A stretch of DNA of 64,000 bases from Streptomyces parvulus (GTDB lineage Bacteria; Actinomycetota; Actinomycetes; Streptomycetales; Streptomycetaceae), in NCBI RefSeq assembly GCF_014648855.1, contig NZ_BMRX01000002.1, forward strand, positions 372,001-436,000, written 5' to 3'. A program made the position numbers and the translations under genes. The first letter of the stretch is position 1. Each line of letters begins with the position of its first letter. A model generated the notes under the pieces. It was given only the letters and a program-made list of their open reading frames with translations, ran no database searches and was not told the DNA's origin. Positions 1-10,618 of the stretch are shown here, piece after piece.

Positions 1-979
1 AGTCGGCGTGCCGTTCCTTGAGCGCGCGGCCGCGCCAGGCCTGGCCGAGGACGTAGCCGGTGAGCTGGCGGTCGGTGGCGAAGCGGAAGGGGGCGCCGAG
101 GAAGCGGTCCTCGGCCCAGGCGGGCAGGTAGTTGTAGATCGCCTCGCGGCGGAAGGCGGCGAGCGGTCCGGAGACGCAGGACACCGAGCCGAAGGACGCC
201 TCGGCGGCCTTGCTGACGCGGAACTGGCCCTCGTACCAGATGTCCTGGACCCGGGCCAGCAGCCCGGCGTCGGTGTTGAGCGCCCGGCAGTGCCCGCTGA
301 CGGCGCCGAGTTCCGGGTGGCGGACCAGCGCGTCGACGCAGGTCCGCACGGCGTCGGGCGCCACGACGCAGTCCGAGTCGGTGAACAGCAGGACGTCCCC
401 GTCGGCGAGGGCGCAGGCGCGGACCAGCGCGCCCTTCTTGCCGAGGTTCTCGGTCAGCCGCACGAGGGTGAAGGGCAGTTCCCCGGCGAGGCGTTCCAGC
501 ACCTCGGGCGTGCCGTCGTCGGAGGCGTCGTCGACCACGACGATCTGGAGGTCCGGGTAGTCGACGGCGGCCATGGAGCGCACGCAGTCCTCGATGTGCG
601 CGCGCTCGTTGCGCACGGCCAGCAGGAAGCTCACGCGGGGCCGGGCGGGCAGCGCCGGGAAGGCGTCGGCGTCGCGGGGCCGGGAGCGCAGGGGGCGTAC
701 GGCCGGGTCGTCGTAGCGGCTGTAGGCGAGGTGGAGGAGGCAGACGGTGCCGGCGAGGACGGTGAGGCCGTAGAGGGTGAGCAGGTCGAAGGAGTGCGGG
801 AGGCGGACCGCGGCGCGGGCCAGGAGCAGCAGGAGGGGGAGCAGCGCGAGGAGGCTGAGGAGGCGTACGACGTCGCGGCGGACGCCGGGGTCGAGGGCGT
901 CCAGGCGGGTGCGGAGGCGGTGGCGGGGGCCGGCGGGGGCGGGGCGGGCCGGTACTCGGCCGGTGCGCAGGACGGTCAT
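1..979 (-). CDS. Processive GT2 glycosyltransferase (C-terminus off left edge)
   Basis: Membrane-associated family 2 glycosyltransferase that would polymerise or transfer a sugar from a nucleotide-sugar donor. The first 326 residues are visible. An N-terminal hydrophobic stretch (about residues 40-85) contains two membrane segments. The catalytic domain follows with VVVDDASDDGT (nucleotide binding), FTDSDC (DxD-type metal site), CVSGPLAAFRREA and a WAEDR motif typical of the acceptor/processivity region of hyaluronan/cellulose-synthase-like enzymes. The start ATG overlaps the stop of the upstream nucleotide-sugar dehydrogenase (ATGA), so the pair is translationally coupled and probably acts in one polysaccharide pathway. 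The C-terminal membrane region, which would show the pore helices, lies outside the window. Product polymer unknown. Confidence 0.85.
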   Translation of the reverse strand, partial: MTVLRTGRVPARPAPAGPRHRLRTRLDALDPGVRRDVVRLLSLLALLPLLLLLARAAVRLPHSFDLLTLYGLTVLAGTVCLLHLAYSRYDDPAVRPLRSRPRDADAFPALPARPRVSFLLAVRNERAHIEDCVRSMAAVDYPDLQIVVVDDASDDGTPEVLERLAGELPFTLVRLTENLGKKGALVRACALADGDVLLFTDSDCVVAPDAVRTCVDALVRHPELGAVSGHCRALNTDAGLLARVQDIWYEGQFRVSKAAEASFGSVSCVSGPLAAFRREAIYNYLPAWAEDRFLGAPFRFATDRQLTGYVLGQAWRGRALKERHAD

Positions 980-2268
980 GCGGTGACCTCGGCGGCGGGG
1001 GCGGGGCGGGGCGCCACGGGGCCGCGCTGGCGGGTGTCGAGGACCGGCGGGGCGTCGGCGGCGCGCAGCCAGGCCAGGTCGTGCACGGTGTGCACGGTGT
1101 TCAGGACGACCAGGTCCCAGGCGCGGGTGTGCGGGTCGGGCACGTGGTCCAGGGGGCCCGACGCGGTGCGGAGCGAGGGGACCAGGGGGTCGCAGTAGGC
1201 GACGTCCGCGCCGACCGCGGCGAGACCGGCGAGGATCTCCAGCGCGGGGCTCTCCCGGACGTCCGCGACGCCCTCCTTGTAGGCGACGCCGATCAGGAGC
1301 ACCCGGGCGCCCCGCGCGGGGACGGCCTGCTCCGCGAGCAGGTCCAGTGCGCGTTCGGTGATCCGCGCGGGCCGGTCGCTGTTCGCCGCGAGCGCGGTGG
1401 CCACCAGGGGCGCCGGCTGCCGCACCTTGCCCAGCTGCCAGAGCAGGTAGTGGGGGTCGCAGGGGATGCAGTGCCCGCCGACTCCGGGGCCGGGGTAGAA
1501 CGGCATGAAGCCGTACGGCTTGGTCGCCGCCGCCTCGATCACCGGGACCGGCGCCAGGCCGAGGGAGTGGCAGGCGTCGGCCAGTTCGTTGGCCAGGGCG
1601 ATGTTGACGGCGCGGTAGGTGTTCTCCCAGAGCTTGGCCATCTCGGCGGTCTCGGGGTCGGCGACGGTGCGGACCAGGGAGGCGGTCGGTGCCAGCAGGG
1701 CGGCGGCCGCGCGGGTGCTGTGCGGTCCGGCTCCGCCGACCAGGCGGGGGGTGCGTTCGGGGGTGTGGTGCTCGTTGCCGGGGTCGATCCGCTCGGGGGC
1801 GAAGGCCACGTAGACGTCCTCGTCGACGGTGAGCCCGCGGGCCCTCAGCGGTTCGACGAGGAGGTCCCGGGTGGTCCCCACGTAGCTGGTGGAGGTGAGC
1901 ACGATCAGCTGGCCGGGGACGGCGTGCTCGACCACCGAGGCGCAGGCGGCGGCCAGCGCGGTGAGGTCGGGTTCGCGGCGGGCGTCGACGGGGGTGGGGA
2001 CGCAGATGACCACGGCGTCCGCCGAACGTACGGCGGTGGGGTCCGGGGTGAGCCGGAAGCGGTCGCCGGCCGAGGCGCAGGCCAGTTGCGCGTGGTGCAG
2101 CGGGAGCAGGTCCACGGCGCCGCGGGCGATGGCGCGCAGCCGCGCGGGGCTGCTGTCGATGCCGACGACCGTGGCGCCGGCGTCCGAGAGGGCGAGCGCG
2201 GTGGGCAGTCCGACGTAGCCGAGTCCGACGACCGCGACCGTGAGTCCGGTTACATCACCATTTGACAT
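976..2268 (-). CDS. Nucleotide-sugar 6-dehydrogenase (UDP-GlcNAc/ManNAc type)
   Basis: NAD-dependent oxidation of the C6 hydroxyl of a UDP-sugar to a uronic acid. The N-terminal Rossmann motif is VGLGYVG, and the catalytic cysteine lies in GVGGHCIPCDPHYLL. That context is usual for UDP-N-acetylmannosamine/glucosamine dehydrogenases (WecC/WbpA type); true UDP-glucose dehydrogenases usually have GGSCFPKD. The chosen start gives 430 residues beginning MSNGDVTG; an in-frame start 54 bp upstream would add an unconserved tail. It overlaps the downstream GT2 by 4 bp, so it probably makes that enzyme's donor. Substrate assignment is inference from the motif only. Confidence 0.85.
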   Translation of the reverse strand: MSNGDVTGLTVAVVGLGYVGLPTALALSDAGATVVGIDSSPARLRAIARGAVDLLPLHHAQLACASAGDRFRLTPDPTAVRSADAVVICVPTPVDARREPDLTALAAACASVVEHAVPGQLIVLTSTSYVGTTRDLLVEPLRARGLTVDEDVYVAFAPERIDPGNEHHTPERTPRLVGGAGPHSTRAAAALLAPTASLVRTVADPETAEMAKLWENTYRAVNIALANELADACHSLGLAPVPVIEAAATKPYGFMPFYPGPGVGGHCIPCDPHYLLWQLGKVRQPAPLVATALAANSDRPARITERALDLLAEQAVPARGARVLLIGVAYKEGVADVRESPALEILAGLAAVGADVAYCDPLVPSLRTASGPLDHVPDPHTRAWDLVVLNTVHTVHDLAWLRAADAPPVLDTRQRGPVAPRPAPAAEVTA

Positions 2269-2396
2269 AGATTTCACACGGTCATATAGGCGGACCCCGC
2301 ATGAACCTCCCCCTCCCGACACACCCGCCCCCGAATACGCCAGACCCCCGTCACCCGGGCGGTGGTGTGAAGCGGATCACCACACTCCCCTTTTGG

Positions 2397-2425
2397 TTGA
2401 AACTTGAACTTCTCTGCCGTAGCGT
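2397..2425 (+). promoter_or_regulatory. Candidate promoter of the nitroreductase gene
   Basis: TTGAAA (2397-2402) and TAGCGT (2420-2425) are separated by 17 bp, about 70 bp before the nitroreductase ATG. The -35 region sits in a small direct repeat (TTGAA ACTTGAAC) that could be a regulator site. It is the most AT-rich part of the divergent intergenic region. Confidence 0.45.
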
Positions 2426-2492
2426 CGTCACGGTCAACGGCTCCCGGCGCCCGACGGGCACGAGGCCGACGCACCACCGAGGAAGATCACGT

Positions 2493-3083
2493 ATGTCTCT
2501 CGTTCTTGACCCCGCCGCCCAGGACCTGCTGTTCCGCGAGGCCCGCACCGCGAACACCTTCACCGACGAGCCGGTGACCGACGAGCAGATGCAGGCGATC
2601 TACGACCTGGTCAAGTACGGCCCGACCGCCTTCAACCAGTCCCCGCTGCGCATCACGCTGGTCCGCTCCCCCGAGGCCCGCGAGCGCCTGGTCCAGCACA
2701 TGGCCGAGGGCAACCGGCCCAAGACGGCCGCCGCGCCGCTGGTCGCGATCCTCTCGGCGGACAACGAGTTCCACGACGAGCTGCCGCAGCTCTTCCCGCA
2801 CTTCCCGCAGGCCAAGGACGCCTTCTTCAGCGAGCGCCCGGCGCGCGAGGGTGCCGCCCTGCTGAACTCCGCGCTCCAGGCCGCGTACTTCATCGTGGGC
2901 GTCCGCGCCGCCGGCCTGGCCGCGGGCCCGATGACCGGCCTCGACTTCGAGGGCGTCCGCAAGGAGTTCCTGGACGACGACCACACCCCGCTGATGGTCG
3001 TCAACATCGGCCGTCCGGGCCCGGACGCCTGGTTCCCGCGCTCCCCGCGCCTGACCTACGAGCAGGTCGTCACGACGGTCTGA
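2493..3083 (+). CDS. Nitroreductase-family protein (RutE/HadB-like)
   Basis: FMN-dependent NAD(P)H oxidoreductase of the compact nitroreductase fold, 196 residues. The whole length resembles malonic-semialdehyde-reductase (RutE) type members: early [12 protein letters not shown] (flavin-contacting), a central A-A-F-F-A-type helix region and a C-terminal [17 protein letters not shown]. The start is ATG 2493, preceded by GAGGAAGA at good spacing; longer in-frame starts upstream lack this and would read through the promoter. No rut pathway genes are nearby, so the physiological substrate is unknown. A generic reductase of enals or nitro compounds is as likely as pyrimidine catabolism. It is convergent with the DUF4245 gene across a strong hairpin. 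Confidence 0.85.
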   Translation: MSLVLDPAAQDLLFREARTANTFTDEPVTDEQMQAIYDLVKYGPTAFNQSPLRITLVRSPEARERLVQHMAEGNRPKTAAAPLVAILSADNEFHDELPQLFPHFPQAKDAFFSERPAREGAALLNSALQAAYFIVGVRAAGLAAGPMTGLDFEGVRKEFLDDDHTPLMVVNIGRPGPDAWFPRSPRLTYEQVVTTV

Positions 3084-3110
3084 TCACCGGCCCGGTCCGC
3101 ACGGACCCAC

Positions 3111-3146
3111 GGCGAAGCCCCCGGCCCAGCGGCCGGGGGCTTCGCC
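3111..3146. terminator. Bidirectional terminator hairpin
   Basis: Near-perfect inverted repeat with 16-bp arms starting GGCGAAGCCCCCGGCC and a 4-base loop, lying between two convergent genes. It would serve both strands. Confidence 0.8.
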
Positions 3147-3171
3147 GTGCGGGGCTGCGTCGTGCGGGGGC

Positions 3172-3696
3172 TCACGCCAGCTTCAGCGCCGCCGCCATCT
3201 TCCCCAGCTGCTCGAACGACCCGGTGCCGGCCACGACCGTCGTCGCGCCCTTCATGGCGGAGTCGCCCTCCAGCACCAGCGCGTCGTACCGGCCGCCGGT
3301 GTACCGGGTCCAGGTGCGGCCGCCGATCTCCTCGGTGCGCTCGGTGGCCCGCGAGCCCTGGCTGGCGTCCTCGATGAAGGAGGCGGGCTTCTGCGTGGAC
3401 TGCTCGACCGCCACGTACTGGCCGTCCGGGGCGTGGAAGCCCAGGTGCCAGGCGTCGAAGTCGTCGCCCTGGAAGCGGACCGAGGTCGGCTTCCAGTCCT
3501 CGGACAGCCCCTCGGGCGCCGCCACCGGGTACGACGCGGCGCGCTGCGCGGTCAGCAGCTCCACCCGGTAGTCGACCCGCTTGACGTCCGGTTCGCCGTC
3601 GTCGTGCGGGATGAAGATCCAGATGACGCCCGCCGCGAGGACGATGAGCCCGAGGGAGAGGATCATGTCCCGGGCCGACTTCTGCTTGCCTTTCAT
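3172..3696 (-). CDS. DUF4245 membrane-anchored protein
   Basis: Protein of 174 residues with one N-terminal membrane segment (about residues 12-30) followed by an extracytoplasmic domain of the DUF4245 type common in actinomycetes. No catalytic motif is visible. The ATG at 3696 has a GGGGG-rich sequence at suitable distance; a GTG three codons upstream is too close to it. It is divergent from glpX, the usual actinobacterial arrangement, but the function is unknown. Confidence 0.8.
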   Translation of the reverse strand: MKGKQKSARDMILSLGLIVLAAGVIWIFIPHDDGEPDVKRVDYRVELLTAQRAASYPVAAPEGLSEDWKPTSVRFQGDDFDAWHLGFHAPDGQYVAVEQSTQKPASFIEDASQGSRATERTEEIGGRTWTRYTGGRYDALVLEGDSAMKGATTVVAGTGSFEQLGKMAAALKLA

Positions 3697-3775
3697 ACCT
3701 GCCACGCCCCCTATCGTCGCAGGTGCCTGATCCGCTCAAACGTGGGGTCCCCTGCTCATTTTGTCGGACTGACGA

Positions 3776-3781
3776 TAGAGT
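3776..3781 (+). promoter_or_regulatory. Candidate -10 element for glpX
   Basis: TAGAGT lies 50 bp before the glpX start in the short divergent region. No convincing -35 is found at 17 bp, although TTGTCG lies closer, so this is a weak call. Confidence 0.25.
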
Positions 3782-3831
3782 CGTGGCCATACCCTCATCC
3801 GGCCGTCGTCGTATCAGAAAGGTGCGCTCCG

Positions 3832-4863
3832 ATGACCGAGCATCACTTGCCGTCCGAGCTGGACGTCCCCTCAGAGGCCCCCGACCGCAACCTCGCCATG
3901 GAACTGGTGCGGGTCACCGAGGCCGCGGCCATGGCCGCCGGCCGCTGGGTCGGGCGCGGTGACAAGAACGGCGCCGACGGTGCCGCCGTGCGCGCCATGC
4001 GGACCCTCGTCCACACCGTCTCGATGAACGGCGTCGTCGTCATCGGCGAGGGCGAGAAGGACGAGGCCCCGATGCTCTTCAACGGGGAGCGGGTCGGGGA
4101 CGGGACCGGCGCCGAGGTCGACATCGCCGTCGACCCGATCGACGGCACCACGCTGACGGCCAACGGCATGACCAACGCGATCGCGGTGCTGGCCGCCGCC
4201 GAGCGCGGCTCCATGTTCGACCCGTCCGCGGTCTTCTACATGGACAAGCTGGTCACCGGCCCGGAGGCGGCGGACTTCGTCGACATCAACGCCCCGGTCT
4301 CCGTGAACATCCGCCGCATCGCCAAGGCCAAGCGGCGCACGCCCGAGGACGTCACCGTCGTCATCCTCGACCGGCCCCGCCACCAGGGGCTGATCAAGGA
4401 GGTCCGGGAGACCGGCGCCCGGATCAAGCTCATCTCCGACGGCGACGTGGCCGGCTCCATCCTGGCGCTGCGCGAGGGCACCGGCATCGACCTGCTCCTC
4501 GGGGTCGGCGGCACCCCCGAGGGCATCATCTCGGCCTGCGCGGTGAAGTGCCTGGGCGGCACGATCCAGGGCAAGCTGTGGCCGAAGGACGACGAGGAGC
4601 GCCAGCGGGCGATCGACGCCGGGCACGACCTTGACCGCGTCCTGACCACCGACGACCTGGTCTCCGGGGACAACGTCTTCTTCGTCGCCACCGGCATCAC
4701 CGACGGCGAGCTGCTGCGCGGGGTGCGGTACCGGTCGCAGACGGCCACGACCGACTCGATCGTGATGCGGTCCAAGTCGGGCACCGTGCGGCGGATCGAC
4801 TCCGAGCACCGGCTGAGCAAGCTGCGGGCGTACAGCGCGGTGGACTTCGACCGGGCGAAGTGA
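3832..4863 (+). CDS. glpX: Class II fructose-1,6-bisphosphatase
   Basis: Hydrolyses fructose-1,6-bisphosphate to fructose-6-phosphate, the gluconeogenic step; in most actinomycetes GlpX is the only FBPase. The 343-residue length is normal for the family. Key motifs are [11 protein letters not shown] (about residues 72-82) and the metal-binding DPIDGTT (residues 101-107); GVGGTPEGI is the later conserved loop. The start ATGACCGAG follows AAAGGTG. An in-frame extension upstream would run through the promoter and into the DUF4245 region and is rejected. It is monocistronic, with a hairpin downstream. Confidence 0.97.
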   Translation: MTEHHLPSELDVPSEAPDRNLAMELVRVTEAAAMAAGRWVGRGDKNGADGAAVRAMRTLVHTVSMNGVVVIGEGEKDEAPMLFNGERVGDGTGAEVDIAVDPIDGTTLTANGMTNAIAVLAAAERGSMFDPSAVFYMDKLVTGPEAADFVDINAPVSVNIRRIAKAKRRTPEDVTVVILDRPRHQGLIKEVRETGARIKLISDGDVAGSILALREGTGIDLLLGVGGTPEGIISACAVKCLGGTIQGKLWPKDDEERQRAIDAGHDLDRVLTTDDLVSGDNVFFVATGITDGELLRGVRYRSQTATTDSIVMRSKSGTVRRIDSEHRLSKLRAYSAVDFDRAK

Positions 4864-5006
4864 CTCCGTCGGTCTCGGGGGCGCCTTCCGAAGTGGGGGC
4901 GCCTGCCCGTCGGCGGGTGCGGGTGGAGTGTGGCTGGTCGCGCAGTTCCCCGCGCCCCTGAGGGCGATGCCCAGGCCGGGGCGGCAAAGGTACCGTCGGC
5001 GCGTGA

Positions 5007-5038
5007 AAAGGCACCCTCTGTGCGGAGAGGGTGCCTTC
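5007..5038. terminator. Terminator between glpX and whiB-like gene
   Basis: Inverted repeat AAGGCACCCTCT / AGAGGGTGCCTT with a short loop and flanking A/T-rich edges, between convergent genes. Confidence 0.8.
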
Positions 5039-5054
5039 TTCGCGTCGTAGGCGG

Positions 5055-5435
5055 CTAGCCCGCCGCGGCTATGCGGGCCGTCGGGGTGCGCGGCGGCTTC
5101 TTCAGTTCGGCCTCGCGGCGACGGCGGCGGGCGAGGACCACGCGGCGTTCGGCGGCGGTGAGGCCGCCCCAGACGCCGTAGGGCTCGGGCTGGAGGAGGG
5201 CGTGCTCGCGGCACTCGACCATGACGGGACAGCGGGCGCAGACGCGCTTGGCGGCCTCCTCGCGGGAGAGCCGGGCGGCGGTCGGTTCCTTGGAGGGGGC
5301 GAAGAACAGTCCGGCCTCGTCGCGCCGGCACACCGCCTCGGTGTGCCACGGAGCGTCTTGGTCCCTGTCCCGCACCGGCCCCCGCTGGGCCGGAACGGCA
5401 GCTACCTGCAGGGACGAATGCGGCGGTTGCAGCAC
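5055..5435 (-). CDS. wblI: WhiB-family iron-sulfur transcriptional regulator
   Basis: Small (126 aa) WhiB-like protein. It has four conserved cysteines (AVCRRDEAG, then RVCARC and MVEC) that would ligate a 4Fe-4S cluster, the GVWGG turn (YGVWGGLTAAERR) and a basic Arg-rich tail (ARRRRREAELKK) for DNA contact. These proteins act as redox/NO-sensitive partners of the principal sigma factor. The start is GTG with AGGAG 7 bp upstream. The symbol is from recollection of the S. coelicolor paralogue beside glpX and is less certain than the family. Confidence 0.93.
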   Translation of the reverse strand: MLQPPHSSLQVAAVPAQRGPVRDRDQDAPWHTEAVCRRDEAGLFFAPSKEPTAARLSREEAAKRVCARCPVMVECREHALLQPEPYGVWGGLTAAERRVVLARRRRREAELKKPPRTPTARIAAAG

Positions 5436-5539
5436 GGTCTACTCCTGACGACGGCTTCGCGAGCGAGAGACGATGCGTCAAGGCTTACCCGTTGTGCGCG
5501 GGCCTATGCACTGGGTTCCCAACGGCTGCCGACCGTGCG

Positions 5540-6223
5540 CTAGAGGTGCTTGCGCAAACCTTTCTCGACCCTGCGGTGCACCCGGTCCAGCAGATCGGCG
5601 ACGACCTTGCCGCGCTTGGGGCGCGCCTCCACGTTGCCCAGGACCGCCCAGCCGTCGACGTAGACGACGGGGGCCTCGGGCTCGTCGGAGTCGAGTGTGT
5701 GCACCTCGAAATTGCCGAGCACCCCGCCGCCCGTACCGCGCAGCGACACGTTCTCCGGGACGCGCACCTCCACGCTGCCGAAGACGGAGAAGGCCTTGAT
5801 CACGACCTGCTGGTACTCGAAGACGGCCTCGCTGAGATCTATCTCGACGCTGCCGAACACCGCGTAGGCGTGGATGCGGCGGCTGGCCCGCCAGCGGCCC
5901 TTGCGGACGGCGCTGCTGAAGACCGCCACCACGTTCTCGTCGGGCTCCGGGGGGATGGCGCCGGCGGTCGGGCGGTTGGGCGCCGCGGCGGCGGCCGGGC
6001 GGTCGCGGTGGGCGGCGGGCAGGTCGCGCACGAAGACGTCCAGCTCGCCGACGGTCTTGGCGGCCAGCACGCCCTCGACCCGCTCGGCGTGCTCGTCGGC
6101 GGTGAGCCGCCCCTCGGCGAGGGCTTCGCGGAGCATGTCGGCGACGCGGTCGCGGTCGGCGTCCGAGGCGCGCAGCTCGGAGGTGCGCGGGGCGTCGGTC
6201 TGGGCGTGCTTCTGAAGGTCCAC
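5540..6223 (-). CDS. DUF1707 protein with LiaF-like C-terminal domain
   Basis: About 227 residues. The N-terminal DUF1707 motif (ELRASDADRDRVADMLREAL, then AEGRLTADEHAERV) is a SHOCT-like module. The C-terminal half carries repeated VFGSVEI/VFGSVEVRVPE/VLGNVEA beta-helix-like strands of the cell-wall-active antibiotic response type (LiaF/DUF2154). No transmembrane segment is seen, so it is probably a cytoplasmic sensor or adaptor of envelope stress; this is inference. The GTG at 6223 is chosen because the longer ATG version adds a sequence unlike the family. Confidence 0.8.
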   Translation of the reverse strand: MDLQKHAQTDAPRTSELRASDADRDRVADMLREALAEGRLTADEHAERVEGVLAAKTVGELDVFVRDLPAAHRDRPAAAAAPNRPTAGAIPPEPDENVVAVFSSAVRKGRWRASRRIHAYAVFGSVEIDLSEAVFEYQQVVIKAFSVFGSVEVRVPENVSLRGTGGGVLGNFEVHTLDSDEPEAPVVYVDGWAVLGNVEARPKRGKVVADLLDRVHRRVEKGLRKHL

Positions 6224-6422
6224 GGCAGCAGAGTACCGAAACGCGATAGATCGCGACCAGACCTGTGGACAACCTTGTCGCACCCTACTGAGCCTTACCT
6301 CACAAGCCCGGCCCCGCGGGCAGGTTCTACGCTGGTTGGCGCTGCCGATGGAGGCCAGCCGTCGTTGCTGAGAGATCCAGCGAAATCCAGCCGCGCGCGA
6401 TGTCTAGTGAGGAATGGGCGAG

Positions 6423-8090
<1,668 letters not shown>

Positions 8091-8095
8091 CGGAC

Positions 8096-8144
8096 CGGCC
8101 GCAGCGGCCGAACGGGGGCGGTGCCGGAACATCCGCACCGCCCC
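8096..8144 (+). terminator. Two hairpins between the fumarase genes
   Basis: CGGCCG-cag-CGGCCG (8096-8110), then GGGGCGGTGC/GCACCGCCCC with a 10-base loop (8115-8144). The second ends 16 bp before the fumC ATG, so it may act as a terminator or as a leader structure affecting fumC translation. Confidence 0.55.
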
Positions 8145-8160
8145 GCACGCTGTACCCGGT

Positions 8161-9546
8161 ATGAGCGACTACCGCATCGAACACGACTCCATGGGCGAGG
8201 TCCGCGTCCCCGCCGGCGCCAAGTGGCGGGCGCAGACGCAGCGCGCCGTCGAGAACTTCCCGGTCTCCGGTCAGCGGATCGAGCGCGCCCACATCGAGGC
8301 GCTGGCCCGGATCAAGGGCGCGGCGGCGAAGGTCAACGCCGAGCTGGGAGTCCTGGACGAGGACGTCGCCGCCGCGATCCGGGAGGCGGCGGACGAGGTC
8401 GCCGAGGGCCGGTGGGACGAGCACTTCCCGGTCGACGTGTTCCAGACGGGGTCCGGCACCTCGTCCAACATGAACACCAACGAGGTCCTCGCGACCCTGG
8501 CCACCGAGCGCCTGGGCCGCGACGTGCACCCCAACGACCACGTCAACGCCTCCCAGTCGTCCAACGACGTCTTCCCGTCCTCGATCCACATCGCCGCCAC
8601 CGCCGCCGTCACCCGCGACCTGATCCCGGCCCTGGAGCACCTGGCCACCGCGCTGGGCCGCAAGGCCGAGGAGTTCGCCGACGTGGTCAAGTCCGGGCGC
8701 ACCCACCTGATGGACGCCACGCCCGTCACCCTGGGCCAGGAGTTCGGCGGGTACGCGGCGCAGGTGCGGTACGGCGTCGAGCGGCTGAACGCCTCGCTCC
8801 CCCGCCTGGCCGAGCTGCCGCTGGGCGGCACCGCCGTCGGCACCGGCATCAACACCCCGCCCGGCTTCTCCGCCGCCGTCATCGAGGAGGTGGCCCGCGC
8901 GACCGGGCTGCCGCTGACCGAGGCCCGCGACCACTTCGAGGCGCAGGGCGCCCGAGACGGCATCGTGGAGACCAGCGGGCAGCTGCGGACGATCGCGGTC
9001 GGACTGACGAAGATCGCGAACGACCTGCGGTGGATGGCGTCCGGACCGCGCACGGGGCTCGCGGAGATCGCGCTGCCCGACCTCCAGCCGGGCTCGTCCA
9101 TCATGCCCGGCAAGGTCAACCCGGTGATCCCCGAGGCCGTCCTCATGGTCGCCGCCCAGGTCACGGGCAACGACGCGACCGTCGCGGCGGCGGGCGCGGC
9201 CGGCAACTTCGAGCTGAACGTCATGCTGCCGGTCATCGCCAAGAACGTGCTGGAGTCGGTCCGGCTGCTCGCCAACGTCGTGCGGCTGCTGGCCGACCGC
9301 ACCGTGGACGGCATCACCGCCGACCGGGACCGCGCGCGCGAGTACGCGGAGTCGTCGCCCTCCGTGGTCACGCCGCTGAACAAGTACATCGGGTACGAGG
9401 AGGCCGCGAAGGTCGCGAAGAAGGCGCTGGCGGAGCGGCGGACGATCCGCGAGGTGGTCGAGGAGGGCGGCTACGTCGAGCGCGGCGACCTCACCGCCGG
9501 GCAGCTGGACGAGGCGCTGGACGTCCTGCGGATGACCCGTCCGTGA
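8161..9546 (+). CDS. fumC: Class II fumarate hydratase
   Basis: Iron-independent homotetrameric fumarase of the aspartase/fumarase superfamily, 461 residues. Conserved blocks in order: [13 protein letters not shown] (96-108), [13 protein letters not shown] (129-141), SGRTHLMDA (178-186) and the signature [11 protein letters not shown] (311-321) containing the catalytic serine loop. ATG 8161 has no clear SD and lies just after a hairpin, so initiation may be weak or conditional. Same reaction as the upstream class I enzyme. Confidence 0.97.
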   Translation: MSDYRIEHDSMGEVRVPAGAKWRAQTQRAVENFPVSGQRIERAHIEALARIKGAAAKVNAELGVLDEDVAAAIREAADEVAEGRWDEHFPVDVFQTGSGTSSNMNTNEVLATLATERLGRDVHPNDHVNASQSSNDVFPSSIHIAATAAVTRDLIPALEHLATALGRKAEEFADVVKSGRTHLMDATPVTLGQEFGGYAAQVRYGVERLNASLPRLAELPLGGTAVGTGINTPPGFSAAVIEEVARATGLPLTEARDHFEAQGARDGIVETSGQLRTIAVGLTKIANDLRWMASGPRTGLAEIALPDLQPGSSIMPGKVNPVIPEAVLMVAAQVTGNDATVAAAGAAGNFELNVMLPVIAKNVLESVRLLANVVRLLADRTVDGITADRDRAREYAESSPSVVTPLNKYIGYEEAAKVAKKALAERRTIREVVEEGGYVERGDLTAGQLDEALDVLRMTRP

Positions 9547-9547
9547 C

Positions 9548-9583
9548 GCGCGCCGGCAACCGCTCTCGCGATCACCGGCGCGC
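9548..9583 (+). terminator. Terminator hairpin after fumC
   Basis: Arms GCGCGCCGG / CCGGCGCGC separated by about 18 bases, starting 2 bp past the fumC stop; no U-tract, as is common in Streptomyces. Confidence 0.6.
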
Positions 9584-9612
9584 CGGGTGGTCACGGCACC
9601 TAATATCTGTGC

Positions 9613-10317
9613 ATGGCAGACGGTGAAGCGGTGAACGGGGCCACTGAGGCGGGCGGTGCGGCGGGCCGGGCGGAGTTCTGGGCGCCGGGAAGTCACATCC
9701 TGTGGCGGTACCGGGAGAACGGCGGACCGCGCTTCCACATCGCCCGCCCCGTCACCGTCGTGCGGGACGACGCCGACCTGCTCGCCGTGTGGCTGGCGCC
9801 CGGCACCGAGTGCGTGAAGCCGGTGCTCGCCGACGGCACGCCCGTGCACCTGGAACCCCTGGCGTCGCGCTACACCAAGCCCCGCGCGGTGCAGCGCGAC
9901 CGCTGGTTCGGCACCGGCGTGCTCAAGCTGGCGCGGCCCGGGGTGGCCTGGTCGGTGTGGCTGTTCTGGGACCCGGGCTGGCGGTTCAAGAACTGGTACG
10001 TGAACCTGGAGGAGCCGCTGACCCGTTGGGAGGGCGGCGTGGACTCCGAGGACCACTTCCTGGACATCTCCGTCCACCCGGACCGCGGTTGGTACTGGCG
10101 GGACGAGGACGAGTTCGCGCAGGCCCAGCGGGACCGCCTGATGGACGCCGGGCAGGCCGAGCGGGTGCGGGCGGCGGGCCGGGCCGCGGTCGCGGAGATC
10201 CGCGCCTGGGGCTCGCCGTTCTCCGACGGCTGGGAGGACTGGCGCCCCGATCCGGCGTGGACGGTACCGTCGCTGCCGGGGGACTGGGATCGCACGCCCG
10301 CGCACGTGTCCTCGTGA
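9613..10317 (+). CDS. DUF402 (FomD-like) protein
   Basis: Cytoplasmic protein of 234 residues with a DUF402 core: FHIARPVTVVRDD, a central VWLFWDPGWRFKNWYVNLEEP, then DHFLDISVHPDRGWYWRDEDEF. Family members include FomD of fosfomycin biosynthesis, a phosphohydrolase on cytidylyl intermediates, and nucleoside diphosphate phosphatases. The conserved acidic and aromatic residues suggest a metal-dependent phosphohydrolase, but the substrate is unknown. The start follows an AT-rich stretch (CTAATATCTGTGC) that could be a -10 close to the ATG, giving a short or absent leader. Confidence 0.8.
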   Translation: MADGEAVNGATEAGGAAGRAEFWAPGSHILWRYRENGGPRFHIARPVTVVRDDADLLAVWLAPGTECVKPVLADGTPVHLEPLASRYTKPRAVQRDRWFGTGVLKLARPGVAWSVWLFWDPGWRFKNWYVNLEEPLTRWEGGVDSEDHFLDISVHPDRGWYWRDEDEFAQAQRDRLMDAGQAERVRAAGRAAVAEIRAWGSPFSDGWEDWRPDPAWTVPSLPGDWDRTPAHVSS

Positions 10318-10327
10318 GACCCTTGAA

Positions 10328-10408
10328 GTGCCCCCCGGCAAGAAACGTAGGATCGTCCTCCGCAAGGAGCGCGGCAACGGCAACCGGCGGAGCGTGCGCT
10401 GTGCTTGA
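10328..10408 (+). CDS. Possible basic micropeptide (26 aa)
   Basis: GTG-initiated frame encoding 26 residues, 10 of them Arg or Lys (begins VPPGKKRRIVLRKERGNG). It sits 10 bp after the DUF402 stop and 27 bp before another small frame. No good SD is present. It may be a chance ORF; recorded because the stretch otherwise has no gene. Confidence 0.15.
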   Translation: MPPGKKRRIVLRKERGNGNRRSVRCA

Positions 10409-10435
10409 CCGATCGTCACCGAGGGGCGGCTGGAC

Positions 10436-10618
10436 GTGAGCGAGGGGTACGAGGGCAACACGCAGACGGGCCGCCGACGGCCCGCCGGTGACACGGCAAC
10501 AGCCCCTGACCACGCGGGAACCCCGTTCCTCGGGCACGTATTCGGGGTATCGGGATTTCTGCGGGACGAACTGCACGCGCCGCGCGCAGTCCCGGACGGA
10601 TGGATTCGACACGCGTGA
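10436..10618 (+). CDS. Possible small coupled ORF (60 aa) upstream of the SpoIIE phosphatase
   Basis: GTG start with GAGGGG about 9 bp upstream. The 60-residue product has no recognisable domain. Its TGA stop overlaps a GTG (GTGA at 10615-10618) in frame with the phosphatase, the classic layout for translational coupling. Codon bias cannot decide at this length. Confidence 0.35.
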   Translation: MSEGYEGNTQTGRRRPAGDTATAPDHAGTPFLGHVFGVSGFLRDELHAPRAVPDGWIRHA

